From: Rhizobium bangladeshense
Lineage (GTDB): Bacteria; Pseudomonadota; Alphaproteobacteria; Rhizobiales; Rhizobiaceae
Length of the DNA stretch: 64,000 nucleotides
Assembly (NCBI RefSeq): GCF_017357245.1
Contig: NZ_CP071617.1
Span: forward strand, 1-64,000
Reading direction: 5' to 3'
Shown here piece by piece: positions 16,902 through 25,399 of the stretch; within the stretch, counting starts at the first letter, position 1, and each line of letters opens with the position of its first letter. The notes under the pieces are model-generated. The model was not told the origin of the DNA and made no database searches. It was given only the letters and a program-made list of their open reading frames with translations. The position numbers were made by a program, and so were the translations under genes.

Positions 16902-17984
16902 TTAACGAAGCCGTCTGCCGGCGGCATCGAAAAGAAATGTGCGGTTTGCCGGAAGGCCGACCGTCAGGGTCTCGCGGTTGCCGCTGACGCGCGATTCCGG
17001 GCGCTCGATGATCAGCTGCTCGCTGCCGACGGCGGCATAGATGTAGCTGGTATTGCCGAGATGTTCGGCGACGTCGACGCTGACGGTGAGATCGGCATCA
17101 CCCGCGCCGGCATCGACGAAATGTTCAGGCCGGATGCCGAGCGTTACCTTTGCGCCGGCTTCGATGCGGTCGGCGACAGGCAGCGTCAGGCGCGTCTGCG
17201 GATTGCTTTCCAGCGCGATCACTGCCCTGCCCGCCTGCGCCTCGACCACAGCGGCCTTCAAGAAATTCATCTTCGGCGAGCCGACGAAACCGGCGACGAA
17301 CTGATTGGCGGGATCGTCGTAAAGGTCGAGCGGGGCACCGATCTGCTCGATATTGCCGGCGCGCAGCACGACGATCCTGTCGGCGAGCGTCATCGCTTCC
17401 GTCTGGTCGTGGGTGACGTAGATCATCGTCGTGCCGAGCTGCTTGTGCAGCCTTGAGATCTCGACGCGCATCTGCACGCGCAGTTCCGCATCGAGGTTCG
17501 ACAACGGCTCGTCGAACAGGAAGACCTCGGGTTCGCGGACGATGGCGCGGCCGATCGCCACGCGCTGACGCTGGCCGCCGGAAAGCTGCTTGGGACGGCG
17601 CTTCATCAGCTCGGTGATCTGCAGGATTTCCGCAACACGGCCCACACGCCGCTCGGTGTCGGCTTTCGGATTGCCGTTCATGCGCAGGCCGAAGCTCAAA
17701 TTCTCCTCAACGGTCAGGTGCGGATAGAGCGCATAGGACTGGAAGACCATGGCGATGCCGCGGTCGGCTGGCTCGACGTCGTTGACGACCTTGCCTCCGA
17801 TCCGAAGCTCACCCGATGTAATATCCTCCAATCCTGCGATCATCCTGAGCAGCGTGGACTTGCCGCAGCCGGAGGGACCGACGAAGACGACGAATTCGCC
17901 GTCCTTCACCTCCAGATTGGCGCCATGGATGATCTCGAAGCCGCCGAAGCGCTTGACGATTTTGCTAAGTGAAAGCTCTGCCAT
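16902..17984 (-). CDS. ABC transporter ATP-binding protein (UgpC/MsmX type)
   Basis: A 360-residue CUT1 ATPase with intact motifs: Walker A GPSGCGKST at 36-44, Q-loop VFQSYALYP near 80-88, signature LSGGQRQR at 134-141, Walker B VFLFDEP near 152-158 and H-loop VTHDQ. The C-terminal regulatory domain (LGIRPEHF) follows. It starts 13 bases after the permease stop and is followed by the fusion oxidoreductase gene 38 bases on. It energises the importer encoded at 17998-21048. Confidence 0.93.
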   Translation of the reverse strand: MAELSLSKIVKRFGGFEIIHGANLEVKDGEFVVFVGPSGCGKSTLLRMIAGLEDITSGELRIGGKVVNDVEPADRGIAMVFQSYALYPHLTVEENLSFGLRMNGNPKADTERRVGRVAEILQITELMKRRPKQLSGGQRQRVAIGRAIVREPEVFLFDEPLSNLDAELRVQMRVEISRLHKQLGTTMIYVTHDQTEAMTLADRIVVLRAGNIEQIGAPLDLYDDPANQFVAGFVGSPKMNFLKAAVVEAQAGRAVIALESNPQTRLTLPVADRIEAGAKVTLGIRPEHFVDAGAGDADLTVSVDVAEHLGNTSYIYAAVGSEQLIIERPESRVSGNRETLTVGLPANRTFLFDAAGRRLR

Positions 17985-17997
17985 GCGGCCCCCCCGA

Positions 17998-18834
17998 TTA
18001 CTTGATTGCGCCGGCCGCGATGCCGGCGATGAAATGGCGCTGGAGAGCCACGAATACGACGAGGATCGGCGCCGTCAGCAACACCGCGCCGGCCATGATG
18101 CCACCCCAGGAAACCTTGGTGAGGCCGATCAGCGTTCCCAAAGCCACCGGCGCCGTCATCATCCCCGGTCTGGAATTGATGAGCAGCGGCCAGAGGTAAT
18201 TGTTCCACGAGTGCAGGAAGAGAATGATCGCCAATGCCGCCATCGTCGGCCGCGCCAGCGGCAGGGCGATGCGCAGGAAAATCTGCCATTCCTTGACGCC
18301 CTCGACGCGGGCCGCATCGAAGAGTTCACCCGGCATCATCGAGAAGGACTGCCGCATGAATAAGACGCCAAGCGAATTGAAGAGCGGCGGGACGATCAGA
18401 GCCACCCAGGTGTTTGCCAGCTTGAACTCGCGCGCCACCATGATGAATTGCGGGATGACGACCACGGAGAAGGGAAGCGTGATCGTGCCGAGGATGATGG
18501 CGATGACGACCGCGCGGCCGACGAAACGATAACGTGCCAGCGCCCAGCCGGCCATCGAAGTCAGCATCACCGAGAGCGCGGTATAGATGAGCGCCACGCC
18601 GATGGAGATCACCATCGCCCCGATGAAATCGGTATCGGCCTGCAGGTTCTTGAAATTCTCCACGAAGTTGGTCGACGGCCACAGCACGATGTCGGGGCTG
18701 AAGATGCCGTTGTCGGGCATTGTCGAGAAGACGAACATCATCCACAGCGGAAACAGCCAGATCAGCGCCAACGGCGCCAGCACGGCGTGCAACGCGATCT
18801 GACGGGCGAGAAGGGATTGCGATTTGGATTTCAT
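17998..18834 (-). CDS. ABC transporter permease (MalG/UgpE type)
   Basis: A 278-residue membrane protein with about six helices. The EAA loop is ELFDAARVEGVKEWQIFLRIALPLARPT, as expected in the second CUT1 permease. The gene overlaps the preceding permease by four bases (ATGA). It forms the membrane channel with that partner. Substrate unassigned; the operon context suggests a sugar. Confidence 0.92.
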   Translation of the reverse strand: MKSKSQSLLARQIALHAVLAPLALIWLFPLWMMFVFSTMPDNGIFSPDIVLWPSTNFVENFKNLQADTDFIGAMVISIGVALIYTALSVMLTSMAGWALARYRFVGRAVVIAIILGTITLPFSVVVIPQFIMVAREFKLANTWVALIVPPLFNSLGVLFMRQSFSMMPGELFDAARVEGVKEWQIFLRIALPLARPTMAALAIILFLHSWNNYLWPLLINSRPGMMTAPVALGTLIGLTKVSWGGIMAGAVLLTAPILVVFVALQRHFIAGIAAGAIK

Positions 18835-19691
18835 TTCGGGTCCCTCCCGATCCAGAGATTGAGAAGAGAAATCACCACGGCGAGAGCGGCCATCGTATAG
18901 GCGATTGCCGAGGCATAACCGAAGTTCAGCGCGGTGAAACCCTGGCGATAGAGGAAGAGGCCGAGTGTTTCCGTGCCGCCGCCCGGACCGCCGCGATTGG
19001 TGATGAGGAAGGGTTCGGTGAAGAGCTGCATGGTGCCGATCACCGAGAGTACCACACAGAAGAGGATGATCGGTTTCAAGAGCGGCAGGGTGATGTGGAA
19101 AAATTGCTGCACCTTGCTCACCCGGTCGAGCGTCGCCGCCTCGTAGACATCGTCGGGAATGGCCTGCAGCCCGGCAAGGATGATGATGGCGTTATAGCCC
19201 GCCCAGCGCCATGTGACGGCGAGGATGATCACTCCCATCGCGGCATTGGCGTTGTCGAACCAGGAGACTGGGCTGAAGCCGACCGCTGAAATCATCTTGT
19301 TGATGATGCCGAAATCAAGGCTGAACATCAGCCGGAATACCGCGGCATAGGCGACCTCGCCGACGACGACGGGGGCGAAAAAGGCAAAACGGAAGAGCGG
19401 GCGCGCTTTCAACAGCGGCGAATTGAGCATGACGGCCATGACCGTCGCCAGCGCGATCATCACGGGCACCTGGATCACCAGGATGATCAGCGTGTTGTAA
19501 AGAGCGTTATAGAAGGCCGGGTCGTAAAAGAGGCGGCCCCAATTGGCCTGGAAGCTGTATTTCCACGGGTTGATGCGCGTGTTCTGAAAGGAAATCAGGA
19601 ACGAATTGATGATCGGCCAGACCCAGAAGGTGGCAAAGATCAGCAGATAGGGGGCGAGGAACGCATAGGCGCTCCGGGTTCTCAAAGGCAT
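18831..19691 (-). CDS. ABC transporter permease (MalF/UgpA type)
   Basis: A 286-residue membrane protein with six predicted helices beginning at residue 8 (YAFLAPYLLIFATFWVWP). The EAA loop is DVYEAATLDRVSKVQQFFHI followed by LPLLKPII. Unlike the permease at 5127-6428 it has no large periplasmic insertion. It lies 82 bases after the binding-protein gene; that gap carries a perfect GC hairpin. Confidence 0.92.
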   Translation of the reverse strand: MPLRTRSAYAFLAPYLLIFATFWVWPIINSFLISFQNTRINPWKYSFQANWGRLFYDPAFYNALYNTLIILVIQVPVMIALATVMAVMLNSPLLKARPLFRFAFFAPVVVGEVAYAAVFRLMFSLDFGIINKMISAVGFSPVSWFDNANAAMGVIILAVTWRWAGYNAIIILAGLQAIPDDVYEAATLDRVSKVQQFFHITLPLLKPIILFCVVLSVIGTMQLFTEPFLITNRGGPGGGTETLGLFLYRQGFTALNFGYASAIAYTMAALAVVISLLNLWIGRDPK

Positions 19692-19742
19692 CGAGCCTCC
19701 TCCTTACGAACGAATGACCAGCCGCGTTGCAAGCCGGGGAAA

Positions 19743-19765
19743 GCCGGGCGCTTCACGCGCCCGGC
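19743..19765 (-). terminator. GC-rich hairpin after binding-protein gene
   Basis: Perfect nine-base arms 19743-19751 and 19757-19765 around a five-base loop, between the binding-protein and permease genes. It has no T-run and probably sets transcript ratios rather than ending transcription. Confidence 0.6.
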
Positions 19766-19773
19766 ATCGTCAT

Positions 19774-21048
19774 TCATTCCGCGATAGGAAGTCCGGTGGC
19801 CGAAGCGATCTGGTTGGCGGCGTCGTCGAGAGCCGCCTTCGCATCGGGATAGCCGCCGGCAAAGAATTTCGCCTGCGTTGCCCTGAAAATGCCCTCGGCA
19901 TCACTCTGGAAGGCGGTGCCGCGGCTCGGCACGATCTTCGGCAGTGTCGCGAGGATATCGGCCCAGACCTTCTGGCCGCCCCAATAGGGCTGCGGCTCAT
20001 TGACGAAAGGATCCTTCTCGGCCTCAAGCAGCGACGGCACCAGCCCGAATTCCTTCAGCATGGTGACCTGACCCTCGTTCGTACCAAGGGCGTAGTTGAC
20101 GAATTTCCAGGCTGCCTCCTTGTTTGCGGAAGCCGCCGAAATGGCGAGCGACGAACCGCCGAGATTGGCGGCATGGGGGCCATCGGCCGTCAGGCTCGGC
20201 ATTCTGTAGACGCCCCATTTGCCCTTGAGATCGGGAGACGTCGAACGCACGGTGCCTTCATACCAGCCGCCATAGAGCTGGCTTGCGGCCTTGCCGGCGG
20301 TATTGGCCTGGATCTTTTCGTCCCAGTTGGCAGCGGTCAGCGTGCCCGCATCCTTCATCTCCTTCACCTTCTGCAGCGCGGCAACGCAGGCCGGCTGGTT
20401 GACGGTGATGTTCTGGCCGTCGGTCGAGAAATAGCCGCAGCCCTGTTCGTTGGCGATCATGCGGAACCATTCGCTGTCGCCGTTGAAGTCTGCCTGCGCC
20501 ATGACGACGCCGGGATTGGCGGCGGAAATCTTTTTGCCGGCGGCGATGAAATCGTCCCAGGTGCTGATCGTGCTCGGATCGACACCGGCCTTCTCATAGA
20601 AATCGCGGCGGTAGAAGACGGCAACAGGGCCGGAATCCCACGGCATGGCATAGGCGACATCGCCGACTTCAAGCTCCGTGCGTTTGAAGTCCGGGAATTT
20701 CGCCTGGATCTCCGGCGTGTAGCCGAGTTCCTTCAGATTGGCGAAGCAATCCGGGAAGCGGCTCCAGAAGATTTCGGCCTCGAAATTCTCGATGCTGACG
20801 ATATCAGGCAAGCCGTCGCCGCCCGCAGCGCAGGCTGCAAGCGTCTTGTCGAAGACCTGGCTGTTTCCAAGGTCTTCCACGGTGATCTTGATGTCGGGAT
20901 ATTGTTTATTGAAGCCGGGGAGCGTGGATTTCAACGCCGATGCGGCGACATTCCAGCTCCAGATTGTCAGATTGGCCGACTCCGCAAAGGCGGAACCGGA
21001 CGCGAGCAGTGCGACGGCAGCGGTCGCGGCGAGAAGTTTGAAGCGCAT
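19774..21048 (-). CDS. Extracellular solute-binding protein (sugar type)
   Basis: A 424-residue periplasmic binding protein. A signal peptide covers residues 1-22 (LLAATAAVALLASGSAFA). The mature start NLTIWSWNV and later PDIVSIENFEAEIFW, DSGPVAVFYRRD and KWGVYRMP fit CUT1 sugar-binding proteins. A GGGAGG box lies seven bases before the ATG. It is the first gene of the operon and is read divergently from an AraC-type regulator, which likely controls it. Confidence 0.92.
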   Translation of the reverse strand: MRFKLLAATAAVALLASGSAFAESANLTIWSWNVAASALKSTLPGFNKQYPDIKITVEDLGNSQVFDKTLAACAAGGDGLPDIVSIENFEAEIFWSRFPDCFANLKELGYTPEIQAKFPDFKRTELEVGDVAYAMPWDSGPVAVFYRRDFYEKAGVDPSTISTWDDFIAAGKKISAANPGVVMAQADFNGDSEWFRMIANEQGCGYFSTDGQNITVNQPACVAALQKVKEMKDAGTLTAANWDEKIQANTAGKAASQLYGGWYEGTVRSTSPDLKGKWGVYRMPSLTADGPHAANLGGSSLAISAASANKEAAWKFVNYALGTNEGQVTMLKEFGLVPSLLEAEKDPFVNEPQPYWGGQKVWADILATLPKIVPSRGTAFQSDAEGIFRATQAKFFAGGYPDAKAALDDAANQIASATGLPIAE

Positions 21049-21134
21049 TGAAAATCCTCCCTTTTCAATTGCCGATCTTTCACGAACGCGGTTAAACTAT
21101 CCGCAAGGGAGCGGCTGTCTCCTAAAAAGGGAAC

Positions 21135-22055
21135 ATGGATTTGGCGGAAAGTAAGGTCGGCACGCGTGCAATTTATCAGCCGGGCGCAAGCAGCATTGAG
21201 GGTTCGCCGACGGCGCTGCAGATGTTTCACGCCCATCCGCCTGTCATGGCCATGCCGCACTGGCACGCCCAGGTCGAGGTCAACTATGTCATGCGCGGCA
21301 CCGTTCACTACCGCATGAACGATCACGCCTTCCGGCTGAACGCCGGGGAAATGTGCCTCTTCTGGGGTGGGCAGCCGCATCAGATGGACGAATCCTCTGA
21401 CGATTCGCTCTATGCCGGCGCCCACCTGCCGCTCGTCTATTTCTTCCGGCTGCGCCTGCCGATCAGCATTTCCAGCCGTCTGATGAAGGGCGAGACGCTG
21501 CTGACCTCGGCAACCGATGCCGCCGACAACGAGAACTTTGCTCGCTGGTTCCGCTATGCCAATTCCGGGGATCCCGCCAAGGCCCAGCACGCCGTGGACG
21601 AATTGCTGCTGCGCATCGAGCGTATCGCATTCGAACCCTATTCGATGACGACATCAAAGACGAGCGCCAGCCTGGAAGGCGATCAGCCGCATCCCAATTC
21701 CTCGCGCAGCGTCGCGCGCATGTGCGATTTCATCGCCGCCAATTTCCTGCAGGACATTGATTCGGTTGACATCGCCCGCGCTGCCGATCTGCATCCGAAA
21801 TATGCCATGAACCTTTTCAAGCGATCGACCGGCATGACGCTCAGCAAATATGTGACACTGCTCAGGCTGTCGCGCGCCCAGGCGATGCTGATGAGCGAGG
21901 GCGCCAACGTTCTGCAGGTGGCGATGGACAGCGGCTTCGGTTCGATCAGCGCTTTCAACAAATCCTTTCGCCATATCGCCGGCATGTCGCCATCGGATTT
22001 CCGCCGCGACATCCGGCTGGTGACGACGATTCCCGCCGGCGCCTTCCGCAATTAA
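21135..22055 (+). CDS. AraC-family regulator (MelR-like layout)
   Basis: A 306-residue activator-type protein. An N-terminal cupin-like sensor has PHWHAQVEVNYVMRG and a second His cluster (GGQPHQM). The C-terminal two-helix-turn-helix DNA-binding domain lies at about 193-295, with IARAADLHPKYAMNLFKRSTG and VAMDSGFGSISAFNKSFRHIAG. An AAAAGGG site lies directly before the ATG. It is divergent from the sugar importer operon with an 86-base shared region, and is its likely regulator. The sensor layout resembles MelR, so a disaccharide or galactoside inducer is possible but unproven. Confidence 0.92.
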   Translation: MDLAESKVGTRAIYQPGASSIEGSPTALQMFHAHPPVMAMPHWHAQVEVNYVMRGTVHYRMNDHAFRLNAGEMCLFWGGQPHQMDESSDDSLYAGAHLPLVYFFRLRLPISISSRLMKGETLLTSATDAADNENFARWFRYANSGDPAKAQHAVDELLLRIERIAFEPYSMTTSKTSASLEGDQPHPNSSRSVARMCDFIAANFLQDIDSVDIARAADLHPKYAMNLFKRSTGMTLSKYVTLLRLSRAQAMLMSEGANVLQVAMDSGFGSISAFNKSFRHIAGMSPSDFRRDIRLVTTIPAGAFRN

Positions 22056-22081
22056 CGAACGGCCCTATGCGGCTGAGGGGC

Positions 22082-22308
22082 TTATCTTCTTTCGGCAAGC
22101 TCTATCTGGGTGTCATCGGGATCGCGCAGGAAGGCGACGATTTCGGCGTTGGCTTCGGGCGCGGTCGCTCCTTGACCTCGACGCCGGCTTCCGCCAGACG
22201 GGCGAAGGTCTCCTCGACATTGTCGAACAGGAAGGTCAGGGGGCGCAGGCCGGACGTGCCCTCAGGCACGTCAAAGCGCTTTCCGCACCGCCGGCCGTCT
22301 GTTGTGTT
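22082..22308 (-). pseudogene. VOC/glyoxalase family gene remnant, truncated and frameshifted
   Basis: On the minus strand one frame reads GTSGLRPLTFLFDNVEET, then FARLAEAGVEVKE; near 22165-22175 the homology switches frame and continues APEANAEIVAFLRDPDDTQ and ends in a stop at 22082. Together this is the C-terminal half of a VOC (glyoxalase/bleomycin-resistance) domain. The N-terminal half is absent and an in-frame TAG closes the frame at 22309. It overlaps the 5' end of the acetyltransferase frame on the other strand. Confidence 0.65.
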
Positions 22309-22868
22309 CTATCGCGGGCATCGCTACGCTCTCGATCCACAGATGGGGTCATCAAAAGACATTTATTCGAAAGGCGGTAACCGCCGACGCGGAAGAGTTG
22401 TGCAGTCTCCTGAACGAAATCATTCTCGCCGGCGGAACAACTGCGCTCGAGACACCGCTCACAGCCGCAGAGTTCGCAGACTGGTTCATCGACGGCGATT
22501 TCCCGCTTGTATGCCATGTTGCGGAACATGGTCGATCGCTTGCCGGCTTCCAGTCGTTGAGCCTCTATGGCGATCCGCCGAAAGGTTATGCCGATATCGC
22601 AACATTTGCCCGCATGAAGCCGAAAATTTCCGGCGTCGGCCGCGCCCTTTTTCAGGCGACGCTGGCAGCAGCCGAGGAGCTCGGCCTCGAATTCATCAAC
22701 GCCACTATTCGTGCCGACAACGTCGGCGGCCTCGCCTATTACACAAGGATGGGCTTCGAGCCCTATGACAGGCTTCTCCAGGTTCCGCTTTTGGACGGAA
22801 CGCCGGTCGATCGGATCAAGAAGCGTTTCAAGGTAGACGCCAAGCGCCGCCCGTCATTCTCCGTTTGA
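22302..22868 (+). CDS. GNAT-family N-acetyltransferase (start uncertain)
   Basis: The frame runs 188 residues from a TTG at 22302. Clear GNAT homology starts at about residue 22 (FIRKAVTADAEELCSLLNEI) and includes the acetyl-CoA loop KISGVGRALFQATLAAAEEL and a C-terminal NVGGLAYYTRMGFEPYD. No ATG or ribosome site is found in frame between 22302 and the first conserved residues, so the true start is unclear and the 5' end may be damaged. It abuts a decayed VOC gene. Substrate unknown; relatives include phosphinothricin-type acetyltransferases. Confidence 0.75.
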   Translation: MCSIAGIATLSIHRWGHQKTFIRKAVTADAEELCSLLNEIILAGGTTALETPLTAAEFADWFIDGDFPLVCHVAEHGRSLAGFQSLSLYGDPPKGYADIATFARMKPKISGVGRALFQATLAAAEELGLEFINATIRADNVGGLAYYTRMGFEPYDRLLQVPLLDGTPVDRIKKRFKVDAKRRPSFSV

Positions 22869-22939
22869 CCGTTTGAAGCGATCCTGCGTCCAAGGCCCCT
22901 TTTTGCACCACGCTTCGTTCAGAGGTCCCCAGCCATGCG

Positions 22940-24013
22940 CTATTCTTCCGGAAGCCAGGAGCGATAGAGTGGATGATCGGCGGCGATCGGCATCGGCGTC
23001 GGCTTGCCGGTGCGTTGCGAGAAATAAGCGGCCGTCACGAGCTCCAGCGAATTGCGGGCGTCCTGCAACGTCACCGGCGGATCCGTGTCTTCGACGATTG
23101 CCCGATGGAACAGTTCGAACTGACGGGTATAGCCGTCTTCACCCGGAACATAGGCGGCGAGCACCGCATCGACCCGCGCCTGGTGCTCCTCGGTTCCGGC
23201 GGTAAAGACCCAGGGGTCGCGGCCCATCGTATAGGGTTCGAGGATGCTTTCGGCGACGAGGTCGCTGAAGCAGAAACGAAGCCGCGAGATCTCCTTGCGC
23301 GAGCCAAGCGTCATTGACAGCGTCGCCAGCGAGCCGTTTTGCATCTTCACCGATAGGGCTGCCGTATCTTCCACCTCGATCGGATTGACCAGCGTCGCGC
23401 CATAGGAAAACACCTCGGCGCAGGGCCCATGCACGTAATTCAGCATGTCATGAGCGTGGATCGCGTGACCGAGAAGGCCGCCGCCGAGTTCACTCGCCCA
23501 CTTGCCGCGCCACGGCACGGCGTAATAATCCGGGCCACGCCACCAATGGGTTTCGATCGTCGTCAGGAACGGCTTGCCGGCAAGCCCGCGATCGATCAGC
23601 AGCTTCAGTTTCTGCAGCCCGGAGCCGTAGCGATACTGGAAGATCGGCATCAGCTTTTGGCCGGGGAAGCGGGCGAGGATGCGACCCATCTCGTCGACCT
23701 CGGCAATCGAGCCGAAGAGCGGCTTCTCGCAGATCACGTGCTTCCCGGATTCGATGCCCTTGCGGCAGAGTTCGAAATGCGAGCTCGGCGGCGTCGAAAT
23801 GTCGATAATGTCGAGATCGTCACGGGCAAACAGTGAATCGGTGTCCTGCGTATATTCTCCCACACCGTATTCTTCGCACAGCGCCCTGCCGCGATCCTCG
23901 TCCAGCGAGCAGAGCACGGGCACCTCGAAGATATCCTTGTTCCAGCCGAAACCGGCCAGATGCCGCGCAGCAATCCCTGCGCCGATGACGCCGACGCGCA
24001 ATTTCCTGGTCAT
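22940..24013 (-). CDS. Gfo/Idh/MocA family oxidoreductase
   Basis: A 357-residue NAD(P)-dependent dehydrogenase. The Rossmann motif VGVIGAGIAARHLAGFG is at residues 7-23, the catalytic lysine in ICEKPLFG near 96, and GGGLLGHAIHAHDML in the substrate domain. These enzymes oxidise sugars, inositols or their derivatives. It follows another Gfo/Idh/MocA gene by ten bases on the same strand, so the two are co-transcribed and probably act on related substrates. No transporter gene is attached. Confidence 0.9.
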   Translation of the reverse strand: MTRKLRVGVIGAGIAARHLAGFGWNKDIFEVPVLCSLDEDRGRALCEEYGVGEYTQDTDSLFARDDLDIIDISTPPSSHFELCRKGIESGKHVICEKPLFGSIAEVDEMGRILARFPGQKLMPIFQYRYGSGLQKLKLLIDRGLAGKPFLTTIETHWWRGPDYYAVPWRGKWASELGGGLLGHAIHAHDMLNYVHGPCAEVFSYGATLVNPIEVEDTAALSVKMQNGSLATLSMTLGSRKEISRLRFCFSDLVAESILEPYTMGRDPWVFTAGTEEHQARVDAVLAAYVPGEDGYTRQFELFHRAIVEDTDPPVTLQDARNSLELVTAAYFSQRTGKPTPMPIAADHPLYRSWLPEE

Positions 24014-24023
24014 GCGATCCTCC

Positions 24024-25034
24024 TCAGCGGGCGCCGATGCGCGCGGCTTTCGTCTGGGCTTCGAGCGAAAGGCGGCAGACTTCGAACACGTGTTCCTGCG
24101 TCATCGCTGTCTGCGTACGGCTGCCGACGTCGGCGGTGAAAGCGTCGAAATAGTCGAGCTTTTCACCGCTGCAATCGATGTGGGTCATTTCCTTGCCGTT
24201 GACGAGGAAGAGGTGATCCTTGCCCGGCCGGCCGGCAATGTCGATATACTTGCGCAGCTCGATATAGCCTTCGGTCCCGAGGATGGTCAGCCGCCCATCG
24301 CCCCAGGTCGGCAGCGCCTCCGGGGTGAACCAGTCGACGCGGACATATCCCGCCGCCCTCTCGGAGCGTAAGAGCACTTCGCCGAAGTCCTGGAAGGCTG
24401 GTTTGTCAGGCATGCCGAAATTGCCGATCGAGCTGGCGATGACCTCGCCTGAGGTCGATCCTGTGTAAAACAGAAACTGGTCGATCTGATGCGAGGCAAT
24501 ATCGACGATGATACCGCCGAAGGCTTCCGGGTCGAAGAACCAGCTGGGCCTGGTCGGCAACTGAAGTCGGTGTGGGCCGACGCCGAGCGTTTGGATCACC
24601 TTGCCGATTGCGCCATCGGCTATGAGTTTGCCTGCCTTGACGGCGGAGCGGACGCAATGGCGCTCGGAAAAGCAGATCGAGAAGATTCTGCCTGTCTCGG
24701 CGACAGTTTTCTTGACCTCCTCAAGCTGGGAGAATGTCGTGACGCCGGGCTTGTCGGTCATCACGTCCTTGCCCGATTTCATCGCGCGGATGGCAAGACC
24801 GGCGCGGTCGCGCGGAATGGCGGAAATGCAGATGACGTCGATCGACGGGTCGTCGAACAGCTTTTCACGGTCGATCTGCGGCGCATCCGGATAGGTCTTA
24901 TCGAAGGCTTCGCGAAGCGCCGGCACCGAGGTCTGGGGGCAGTAGCCGACGAACTCGCCGCCTGAGGCGAGCAGGCCCTTTACGTGATCGAACGTATGCC
25001 CATGGTCGATTCCGACGACGGCAAATCTCAACAT
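24024..25034 (-). CDS. Gfo/Idh/MocA family oxidoreductase
   Basis: A 336-residue protein of the same superfamily as its neighbour but only distantly similar to it. The N-terminus (FAVVGIDHGHTFDHVKGLL) has a modified glycine pattern, with His residues where the usual Rossmann loop has Gly-Ala. The catalytic lysine region is VMTDKPGVT rather than the common EKP. GGIIVDIASHQIDQFLFYTG marks the substrate domain. It is the first gene of a two-gene minus-strand operon, divergent from the FAH-family gene. Confidence 0.88.
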   Translation of the reverse strand: MLRFAVVGIDHGHTFDHVKGLLASGGEFVGYCPQTSVPALREAFDKTYPDAPQIDREKLFDDPSIDVICISAIPRDRAGLAIRAMKSGKDVMTDKPGVTTFSQLEEVKKTVAETGRIFSICFSERHCVRSAVKAGKLIADGAIGKVIQTLGVGPHRLQLPTRPSWFFDPEAFGGIIVDIASHQIDQFLFYTGSTSGEVIASSIGNFGMPDKPAFQDFGEVLLRSERAAGYVRVDWFTPEALPTWGDGRLTILGTEGYIELRKYIDIAGRPGKDHLFLVNGKEMTHIDCSGEKLDYFDAFTADVGSRTQTAMTQEHVFEVCRLSLEAQTKAARIGAR

Positions 25035-25399
25035 TGCTGCAATGTCCTCCAGCGATTTTCTAGGGCCTGGCTGACGCCGGCATCCTCCATGTCGGCCAAA
25101 ACAGATAACGAAAGTTGCCGCCTGTCAAGGCGAGATCGAGACTGAAAATGTGCAAAGATCGTAATAACCATCTGAAAATAAACGGATATTTTGTATCTAA
25201 ATAGTTATTTACCGGCTTCTGCACGGAGTTTCGTCAAAAAGCCGCTCACTTGATCCGACCAAACGAAAGTGTTTTTCTCCGCTATCTCTTGCTCCATCCG
25301 TGTGAATGTGATCGTTTCAGCCGTCACCGGGCTGGAGGGTGGCAACGATCTTGGAAATTCATAAAGAGCGCACCCGCTTGCGTGTGACGGAGGACTACC
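25035..25399. promoter_or_regulatory. Divergent AT-rich regulatory region with imperfect inverted repeat
   Basis: About 365 bases between divergent genes. The segment 25150-25215 is much richer in AT than the rest. Within it, GTAATAACCATCTGA (25161-25175) and TATCTAAATAGTTATTTAC (25194-25212) are imperfect mirror complements around a central ATATTTT-type spacer, a plausible regulator-binding site or promoter pair. No gene seen. Confidence 0.45.

Noticed and set aside
15001..16905. 634-residue plus-strand frame opposite the fusion oxidoreductase
   Set aside because: Antisense shadow; the minus-strand protein has two intact domain families.
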